A DNA stretch of 6,113 nucleotides from JAVVFH01 sp032250585 (GTDB lineage Bacteria > Pseudomonadota > Gammaproteobacteria > Xanthomonadales > SZUA-36): NCBI GenBank assembly GCA_032250585.1, contig JAVVFH010000215.1, positions 1 through 6,113 of the forward strand. The letters are read 5' to 3'. Shown here piece by piece: positions 1 to 6,113 of this stretch. The translations under genes were made by a program, and so were the position numbers. A model generated the notes under the pieces. The model did not search any database. It saw only the letters and a program-made list of their open reading frames with translations, and was not told the DNA's origin. The number at the start of each line of letters is the position of its first letter. Positions within the stretch are counted from its first letter, which is position 1.

Positions 1-870
1 GCGGCAAATTTCCGCCTGCCGATTCTGACGGCGCCGGGCTCCGGCGGTTTCAGCCCGGCGGTCAGCCTGGAATACAACAGCCGGTTGCCCAACGGGGTCG
101 TCGGCGTGGGTTGGCAAATCGGCGGCCTGTCCGCGGTCACGCGCTGTGCACAGACTTACGAGCAGGATGGTTTGCAAGGTATCCGGGGCGTGTCGATTAC
201 GCCCGGGGACCGTTTCTGCCTGGACGGTCAGCGATTGATGGTCATTGCCGGTACTTATGGCGCGAACGGAGCTGAATATCGTACCGAAATCGACAGTTTT
301 TCGCGCATCGTTTCATATGGCGTTGCCGGTAGCGGACCGCTTTTTTTCCGCGTATGGCACGCCGACGGTTCCGTCAGCGAATACGGCAATACAGACGATT
401 CACGTCTCGAAACGCGGCTTGCCGATCGGGCAGGTACCGTGCTCAGCTGGGCGCGAAATCGCTCACGGGACAGCAGTGGAAACTACATCGACTTCCTCTA
501 TCACAAGAGCTCGGGCGTTGCTGTCGAGCACAGCATCCAGAGCATCCGATACACGGGCAATATCCGCGCTGGTACGAGCCCTTATGCGGAGATCCGCTTC
601 GTATATGCCAGCGACCGACCTGATCTATCCGAAAGTTTCGTCAGCGGCGAACGGTTTTTGCGGCGTCGGCTGTTGGAACGGGTGGATTCCCTTGCCAGGG
701 TGCGTGCATCGGACGCTTCATTTACGCCCCTGAGATCGTATTTTTTGAGCTACGGCCAGGACGGCTTTGGACGCAAGGTCGTCGAATCGATCGAAGAATG
801 CAGCGAGGCGCAGAAGAGACACTGTTTCAAACCCCTTATTTTCGACTGGCTGAAGACCGAGCACAGCATC
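1..870 (+). other. SpvB-like N-terminal domain (start missing)
   Basis: Residues 3-50 carry the typical opening of the SpvB/TcdB N-terminal family: a LP-x-x-x-A-PGSGGF-x-P stretch, then SLEYNSRLPNG, then a VGVGWQIGGLSAVTR block. In SpvB and TcB proteins this is the first structural domain and forms part of the shell; it is not the toxic part. The following residues (to about 290) read as beta-rich sequence with repeated D-x-F/Y patterns such as GDRFCLDGQRL (70-80) and WHADGSVSEYGN (119-130), which fit the family. Cysteine pairs 49/73 and 267/275 lie in this domain. The window starts a few residues into the recognisable motif, so the first residues of the protein are absent. The domain end is approximate, set just before the first calcium-loop motif. 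Confidence 0.85.
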
Positions 871-3800
871 TCGGGTGGCGGCGTGGCTGCTGGCAACCTC
901 TTCAGCAAGGATTTCAGGGATCTCGCCATTGCCGACGTTAACGGCGACGGACGGCAGGATTTGCTGATCGTGGACCAGGAACGAAAGCGGACCAGCTTCA
1001 GAATTGCTTTTGCGTCCGCAGACACCGGGTTCAGGCTCGACACGCAGCGCTACGAAGTTCCGGTTGACGGCTTGAACCGGTTACCGGTGCGCTTGACGAC
1101 GCTGGACCTCAATGCCGACGGTTTTGACGACATCGTTTATCCCCGCGAAAGCGCCGGTACGGTCAGCTGGGTCGCACGCCTGTCGGACGAAACCGGCTTC
1201 GGCAGCGAGCAGGTCGTCACCCCCGATTGCTGCGGAACCGACAGCCCCAGGCTGCTGCAGGTCATGGATTTCAACGGCGACGGTCTGGGCGACCTGCTGA
1301 CGAACCGCGTGTCGTCTGAGAACGAGCGCAGGGGCGAGCTCGTGGTGTTGCTGAACGGCTATCGGCCAGGTGCATTGGCCGGGTTCGAGGCGCCACGTTC
1401 CTTGTCGATGGAATTCTCCCGATCGCTTTTCGCGACCGGGCCCAGCAGCGATGGCTGGGTTGAGGGTGAAGGGGCTCTTCGAATCCGCGTCGTCAACCTT
1501 GATTCCCTGGTCGGCGCCCGGCCTTTCGATTACAACGCCGACGGGAAGGTCGACCTGGTCGCGCGGATCAGCCGCCGATATGTGCGCTGTTCCGGTGACT
1601 GCACAACCGTTCAGGACGCGGCATCGGATTCGGAAATCACGCAGGAATTCGAGTTTGAGGGCACAGATGAGGGTTCTGGAGACTCGCCCGAGAACAAGGG
1701 CGACGAATACGCCGTGGTGAGTTTCTATATCCTTTTCGAATCCGATGGCGAGGGGCGCTATGTGCAGAGGGAAATCCTGGCGACCGGCGCGGGGGCGGAA
1801 TGCGGAGTGGTTGAATTCTGTGAGCCCTGGGCTCATTTGCCCGCTGCCCGGCGCCTGTTGCCGATGGACATCAATGCCGACGGTCTCGCGGACATCGTGT
1901 ACATGGACGGATTCCAGGTCTGGCATCATCGCCTTAACACCGGCCTTGGCTTCGAGACGCCGGTAACGGTGGCTCGTCCAGCAGGTGCTCCGGAGGCAGC
2001 GCGAGGCGCGTTCATCGACATCAACGGCGACGCCTATCCGGATTTCATCTACCCGGAAGCTGTGGGTTTCGACTCGGCCAACTGGATGGTCCATATCAAC
2101 GATCTTGGAAACGGCTTCGCTGCCGCCCAACGCTCCGAGATTCGACATGGGAACAGGGATGATGGCGACGCCAGTATCCTGCTGGATTTCGACGGTGACG
2201 GCATGCTCGACAACCTGTTCATCGACCTGGCGAAGTCGCGGGTCAACGGTTCGACCACCAGAATCTATCCCGGTAAAAACCTGATCACCGGCCGGCGGCA
2301 GCAGCCATCGAACCTCGTTTCCGGCATTCGCAGTGGCTCCGGGGCGCTGACCAGGCTGCATTACCGGCCGTTGACCGACGAATCGGTCTACACGCGATTC
2401 CGGAGCGCTTCGCAGCTTAGCTGGGGCCGCGGCAGTGCCGTGTTTGACCTGGTGGTGCCCGTGCAGGTGGTCAGTGGCGTCAGCGTTTCCGCTCCGACCG
2501 CCACCGATCCGCTCGCGACCAGCGAGGTCGAATATCACTACGCGGGCGCCAGGCTGCAGACAGGCGGGCGTGGCTTCCTCGGTTTCGCGGAGGTCGTCTC
2601 GTGGAATCCGCAGTCGGGAATCCGCAATAACACACGCTATCGTCAGGATTTCCCGTTTATCGGGTTGCCACTGGATTCGAGCCGGTCGCTGGCTTCCGCC
2701 GCGGACGCACAGCAGCTGCTGAGCGATCCGGCGGTCGATACCGTGGAGCCGCTGGCGGAGGTGACCGAATCGCTGTCGCCGCCGCCGGTCGGCGACGAAA
2801 CCGTACTGCTCGAATACTCCGCCACACAGTGGGCCGGCACGGAAACGAAGGCCGCGGCTGGCAGCTGGTGGCCATCACTCACAAAGTCGTTCAGCCAAAG
2901 CTATACGCTCGCGGGCAATCTGCAGCGCAAAGTGCTGGTGACGAACAGCTACGCAAGCTACGGCAAGCTCGTAAAAACGGTTACCGACAACTGGTCGCCG
3001 GACAGCAGCCAGCCGGTTTACACCCAGACCACGGAACAGTCCTGGCACGCCGCGGACCTGAATCGCTGGATTTTGCGCAAGCCGGCGCTGACGCGCGTCA
3101 GCCATGCGCGACCCGGGACGCCGGTCATCACGCGCGAGACCGGTTTCAGCCAGGATGCCGAGACCGGGCGCACGGTCCGGGAAGTGGTCGAACCGGATCG
3201 CGCGCAATATTCGGTGGCGAGCGATTTCATCCTCGATGATTTCGGCAATCGCATTCGTACCACGGTGACGGCCGAAAATGTCGCGGCGCGCAACTCCAGA
3301 ACCGTCTACGACTCGCTGGGCCGCTTTCCCGTGCGAACGCTCAATCACTTTGGGCAAGCCACACTGACTGTTGAGGATTGGGACGCCTTCGGAACGGCAT
3401 TGAAAACCCGCAATATCGACGCGGTCTTGTCGCTGGCGGCAACCGACCCGATGGGTCGCGTGTTCGCCCAATGGACCGCAACCGGCGCCTCGGTCCGCAC
3501 GACGCAGCGCCTGGGCGCGGGTAAATACTGTCCCGGCGGCACCGCCCTGCATACGATCACGGCGCCTGCTGGAGGCGCGAAAGAAATCAATTGCCAGGAC
3601 ATCCTGGGCCGGGAGATCAGGGGTGCCACCGAGGGCTTCGACGGCCGGTTCGTGAACATTGATAGGCGCTATGATTCTCTGGGACAGGCCGCGCAGGTGT
3701 CGGAGCCCTACTATGCGGATGAGCCGCAATACTGGAATCGCATGTCGTACGACGCGCTGGGTCGTTTGCTCACGCTGGACACGGCGGGCGGTGACAGCGA

Positions 3801-6113
3801 ACGGCGCAGCTACGATGAACAGGCCGGCGGCCCTTGCGTGGCAGGGCAGCCGGGCGCCGGGTCGGTTATCGACGCGCTCGGCCAGCAAAGCACAGAGGTC
3901 CGCAATGTGTTGGACGAAAAGGTCTCGGCATACGACAGTGCCTGTGGTCAGGTGCGCTATGAGTACGATGCGATCGGGAACCTGACCCGGACCACCGGTG
4001 CGGATGGGGTGCCGGTCTCGATGGGTTACGACCTTGCCGGGCGACGACTCTGGATTGATGACCCGGACAAAGGCTACTGGCAATATCGCTGGAACGCGCT
4101 GGGCGAAATGCTGCGGCAACTGGATGCGAAGCGCCAGGCCTGGGATTTCCGTTACGACGCCCTCGGGCGGGTGGTCGAGCGGCTGGAATCGTCCGCTGTC
4201 GACAGTTTGCTGGACCAGGATATCGTCGTCCGCCACCGCGAACTTCGCAGCTGGCAGAACGCGACCACATCGGCCGGCAGGGGCAAAGGACAAGCCGTTT
4301 CCGTGATATATCAGGATGTGGTATCGGGTAATACCGTGCAGCGCCTGGAATACGGCTACGACGATTTCGGGCGACGTACGAGCAGTACCGACAGTCGCGG
4401 CGCATTGCAGTTTTCGGAAGCGGCGAGCTTCGATGAATACGGACGGAATTTCCAGATTTTCGATGCGAGTGGTGATTATAGAGGTATACAATATACCTAT
4501 AATTCATATGGTTATGTATATAAATTAAGTGAGTCTCGAGATCATGTCGCCGGGCCGGTTTTTCAACGGGTACGCGCCATGGATGCGCGTGGCAACGCGA
4601 CCTTCGTAGAACTGGGCAACGGCGTGGAACTGTTCGCCGATTACGATCCGGCGACCGGGGTATTGGAGAAACAGCAGGCTTACGACGTCAACGGCCTTTC
4701 GCTGCAGGATGTCGAGTACCTGTTCGATGCGGTGGGTAACCTGCTGCACAGGCACGACCGCTCCAACGGGCGGGACCTGCTCGAGGAGTTCAGCTATGAC
4801 GCATTGAATCGCCTCTCGCGGGTGGAACTGACGGCGCCGGCTGCCGGTGTTACCACTGCGCTGGAGACAATGGCGCTAAGCTATGGTTCTTCCGGTAATA
4901 TCAGCTGGAAGAGCGACGTAGGCAACTATCAATACGGTGAGGGTACGGCCGGTCCGCACGCCGTGAGCAGAGCGGGTGGCGTTTCGTACAGCTATGACGC
5001 CAACGGCAACCAGGTTGCCGGCGACGGGCGCAGCATCGAGTACAGCCTGTTCGACAAGCCGCTGCGCATCGAGAAAACCGGGCAGTCCCTCGAATTCAGC
5101 TACGGGGCAGGTCGCCAGCGCATCATGCGCATCGACCGCAGTCCCGCCAGCGGGGAGAAAATCACGCATTATGCGGGTGCGGTCGAATACCTCGAAGAAC
5201 CGGGTGGAGTGCGGTTCCGTCGTTATCTGGGCGGTGTGGCCATTGCCGAGTTTTTTCCGTCGACCGGCGTCAGCCGCAGCCGTTACCTCGTCAAGGACCA
5301 CCTGGGGTCGATCCACTCGATGACAACGGACAGCGGCAAGGTAGAGGATGCGACATGGATGAGCTTCAACGCTTTCGGTGAGCGCCGTTCGGTCGACTGG
5401 ACAGCCCCGCTGGCCTATTCCGCCAGCGCAGCGCTGAACGACTTGACACGGCGAGGGTTCAGCGGCCACGAACATGCCGACGGATTGGGCGTGGTGCATA
5501 TGAACGGGCGGATCTACGATCCGAAGCTGGGCCGCTTCCTGCAGGCCGATCCCTACGTGCAGGGTCCGGGCGACAGCCAAAGCCTCAACCGCTACAGCTA
5601 CGTGCTGAACAATCCCCTGAGCTTCACCGACCCGAGTGGCTATTTTCTGAAACGCCTGATCAAGCGCTGGGGCCGCCTGGCCCTCGCGATCGGCCTGAGC
5701 GTCCTGCTGCCGGGGCCGCAAGGCTTTCTGGCCGTGCAGTTCGGAGTGACTAATGTTTATCTGCAGGCGGCGATCACCGGCTTCGTGGCCGGTGCGATCA
5801 GTTCCGGCAGCCTGAAAGGGGCGGTGATTGGTGCGGTGATAGCGGTGGCGGTCACCGGCATCGTGCAGGCGTACTCGACGTCCACGCCGGGTTCGGAGTT
5901 GGCTTCCGCCGATCGTCTGGCGCCGGAGCAAAGCTCGCTGGAACATCTTTACGGACCGAATGGACCGCCGGAAGGTTTTTATCGAATAGAAGTTGGTGAT
6001 AAAGGTGTTTTTAAAAGCTATTTGCCCATTTCTACTTCAGAGGTAGAAAGTTTCGATGTTCTGTACACAAACGGCATAAAAAACGGCTTTCGAAAATCTA
6101 TTCTGAATGCCAC
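1..6113 (+). CDS. SpvB/FG-GAP/RHS-repeat polymorphic toxin (TcB-TcC-like fusion), partial at both ends
   Basis: Frame 1 is open for all 2,037 complete codons, and its translation matches known families along its whole length. The order is an SpvB-like domain (1 to ~290), seven D-x-[ND]-x-D motifs (312-737), a TcdB-type middle region (~757-1100), YD repeats (~1095-1690), the RHS core ending in DPSGY (1761-1881), a hydrophobic segment (~1885-1957) and an effector tip (from ~1980). In Tc toxins the B and C proteins form a cocoon that holds the toxic C-terminus, and here both halves sit in one chain. The start codon, any signal peptide, the RBS, the stop codon and the immunity gene are outside the window. 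Fourteen cysteines all lie before residue 1318. The tip has a different base composition from the body. The target and delivery route cannot be told: no TcA, VgrG or PAAR partner is visible. A stand-alone secreted SpvB-RHS toxin is as likely as a Tc component. Confidence 0.95.
934..2211 (+). repeat. Seven FG-GAP/VCBS-type Asp-rich motifs (beta-propeller region)
   Basis: Seven D-x-[ND]-x-D-x-x-x-D motifs are visible: DVNGDGRQD (312), DLNADGFDD (369), DFNGDGLGD (423), DYNADGKVD (510), DINADGLAD (623), DINGDAYPD (673) and DFDGDGMLD (729). Each lies in a repeat that begins with a short hydrophobic strand and ends with a hydrophobic strand after the last Asp. Such loops bind calcium in integrin-like and VCBS propellers, and in TcB the propeller is the gate that docks on TcA. 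Spacing is 57, 54, 87, 113, 50 and 56 residues, so two blades carry insertions. The sixth motif has Ala in place of the usual Gly. The number of folded blades cannot be read from the motif count alone. Confidence 0.88.
2275..3300 (+). other. TcdB-type middle region linking propeller and RHS repeats
   Basis: After the last calcium motif the chain reads NLV-SGIRSGSGALTRLHYRPLTD (about 771-794). This corresponds to the 'nLL-x-I-x-NG-x-G-x-x-T-x-x-x-Y' pattern that opens the TcdB toxin middle domain. Further on, YHYAGARLQTGGRGFLGF (845-862) is the family's 'Y-x-Y-x-G-x(n)-R-G-F-x-G-F' signature. A proline/acid-rich linker follows at about 914-935. Then come stretches such as SYASYGKLVKTV (984-995), DLNRWILRKP (1019-1028) and DDFGNRIRTT (1079-1088). 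These are common in proteobacterial SpvB-RHS proteins just before the first clear YD repeat. In known structures this part forms the side wall of the cocoon. Both borders are approximate. Confidence 0.75.
3283..5070 (+). repeat. RHS / YD repeats (shell-forming)
   Basis: Repeats of the form YD-x-x-G-[RN] occur at YDSLGR (1103), YDSLGQ (1224), YDALGR (1250), YDAIGN (1322), YDLAGR (1343), YDALGR (1385), YDDFGR (1453), FDEYGR (1477), FDAVGN (1575), YDALNR (1599) and YDANGN (1665). Degenerate copies include WNALGE (1364) and YNSYGY (1500). The stretch LGNGVELFADYDPATGVL (1538-1555) is another hallmark of this class. The repeats wind into the spiral beta-sheet wall that encloses the toxin in RHS and TcC proteins. 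Copies are diverged at DNA level, with no exact tandem duplication. Cysteines 1177/1198 and 1279/1317 lie in the first third of this region and none lie after it. Confidence 0.92.
4475..4503. repeat. AT-rich imperfect inverted repeat inside the YD-repeat coding region
   Basis: The arm attata-ga-ggtata (4475-4488) and the arm tatacc-tataat (4492-4503) are complementary over 6 + 6 base pairs. A two-base bulge (4481-4482) sits in the first arm and a three-base loop caa (4489-4491) separates the arms. The repeat lies in a 60-base patch with only 14 G/C (4471-4530). It is translated as part of a Tyr-rich stretch, so it may be a by-product of codon content. Confidence 0.5.
5281..5643 (+). other. 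RHS repeat-associated core domain with self-cleavage residues
   Basis: RYLVKDHLGS (1761-1770) opens the core, FNAFGERR (1788-1795) follows, and the core closes with HMNGRIYDPKLGRFLQADP (1833-1851), LNRYSYVLNNPLSF (1862-1875) and TDPSGY (1876-1881). This is the near-invariant plug that precedes every exchangeable RHS toxin tip. In TcC proteins an Arg and two Asp residues here act as an intramolecular aspartic-type protease that cuts right after DPxG plus one residue. The matching residues are R1837, D1850 (13 residues on) and D1877. Cleavage is therefore predicted close to Y1881, leaving the downstream domain free inside the shell. The cut itself is inferred and cannot be seen in DNA. Confidence 0.93.
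5644..5871 (+). other. Hydrophobic glycine/alanine-rich segment behind the RHS core
   Basis: Directly behind DPSGY comes a basic stretch (KRLIKRWGR, 1884-1892), then hydrophobic runs at about 1893-1904, 1908-1934 and 1940-1957. The last two are rich in Gly and Ala with small-residue spacing (GFVAGAISSG at 1927-1936, KGAVIGAVIAVAVTG at 1939-1953). RHS proteins often carry such a segment between core and toxin. It may help hold the tip in the shell or insert into a target membrane during delivery. Base composition is still that of the gene body, so this piece probably belongs to the conserved scaffold and not to the swapped tip. Confidence 0.75.
5941..6113 (+). other. C-terminal effector (toxin) tip, incomplete, family not recognised
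   Basis: Behind a polar linker (about 1958-1980) begins a new domain with EHLYGPNGPPEGFYRIEV (1981-1998), continuing to the window end at residue 2037. By position it is the variable toxic domain released after core cleavage. The visible ~57 residues include a probable beta strand FDVLYTNGI (2018-2026) and a likely helix start KNGFRKSILNA (2027-2037). A strand followed by NGI-x-N and a helix recalls the first strand of several alpha/beta-hydrolase-like effectors, but catalytic residues would lie beyond the window, so I assign no activity. From about base 5977 on, codons shift to A/T-ending forms (ata, aaa, gtt, tct, tta-like usage), unlike the rest of the gene. The cognate immunity gene is expected just downstream. 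Confidence 0.7.

Noticed and set aside
245..733. Open frame on the + strand in another frame (162 codons)
   Set aside because: It overlaps the SpvB-like domain, which matches its family in frame 1. The alternative translation shows no family likeness.
1081..2538. Long open frame on the minus strand (485 codons)
   Set aside because: It is antisense to the calcium-motif propeller region. Repeated Val-Asp-ile-type pieces in it are mirror images of the repeated gac-x-aac-ggc-gac codons, not a protein family.
3748..4170. Similar YDALGR-encoding stretches as possible recent tandem duplication
   Set aside because: The copies near 3748 and 4153 encode the same six residues but with different codons and unlike flanks. 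They are old family repeats, not a recent duplication.
2875..4491. Long open frame on the minus strand (538 codons)
   Set aside because: It lies wholly antisense to the YD-repeat coding region. Its translation is Arg/Val/Ala/His-rich without recognisable domains, as expected opposite a GC-rich gene with strong third-position bias.
4498..4503. Perfect tataat, possible internal promoter -10 box
   Set aside because: The hexamer at 17-base spacing (attata, 4475-4480) matches the -35 consensus at only three of six positions. There is no extended -10, and the AT-rich patch makes a chance match likely.
4876..5946. Open frame on the minus strand (356 codons)
   Set aside because: It is antisense to the RHS core and hydrophobic segment, which are unmistakable on the + strand. 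It has no recognisable domain.

Overview
The whole window lies inside one very large gene on the + strand. Reading frame 1 is open from base 1 to the last base: 2,037 complete codons, no stop, and neither the true start nor the true end in view. Residue numbers here count from the first codon of the window. The product is an SpvB / FG-GAP / RHS (YD-repeat) polymorphic toxin. Its architecture is that of insecticidal-toxin-complex (Tc) TcB and TcC proteins joined into one chain.

The order of parts is as follows. There is an SpvB-like N-terminal domain (residues 1 to about 290, its beginning cut off). A propeller-like region follows with seven Asp-rich FG-GAP/VCBS calcium-loop motifs (residues 312-737). 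Next come a TcdB-type middle region (about 757-1100) and a long run of RHS/YD repeats (about 1095-1690). The RHS-associated core, with the R/D/D residues linked to self-cleavage, ends at DPSG-Y (1761-1881). After it come a hydrophobic glycine/alanine-rich segment (about 1885-1957) and a short linker. The last part is the beginning of a C-terminal effector domain that the window cuts off at residue 2037.

The established model for this family is that the SpvB/middle/RHS parts build a hollow shell that encloses the variable C-terminal toxin. The core cleaves the chain after the DPxG motif so that the toxin can be released. A small immunity gene is expected directly downstream, outside the window. 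The effector tip itself is not recognised.

The gene body is GC-rich (roughly 60 % by eye) with a strong G/C preference at third codon positions. The last ~130 bases fall to about 36 % GC, which is the usual sign of an exchangeable toxin tip. A second, much shorter AT-rich patch (14 G/C in 60 bases) lies inside the YD repeats at 4471-4530 and contains an imperfect hairpin. The wording of the YD repeats and the TcB-like middle region resemble proteins of Gammaproteobacteria such as Xanthomonas/Lysobacter-like or Pseudomonas/Vibrio-like hosts. That is an inference from family memory, and genus cannot be decided. I see no RNA genes, mobile elements, CRISPR arrays, promoters or terminators, and no intergenic space.
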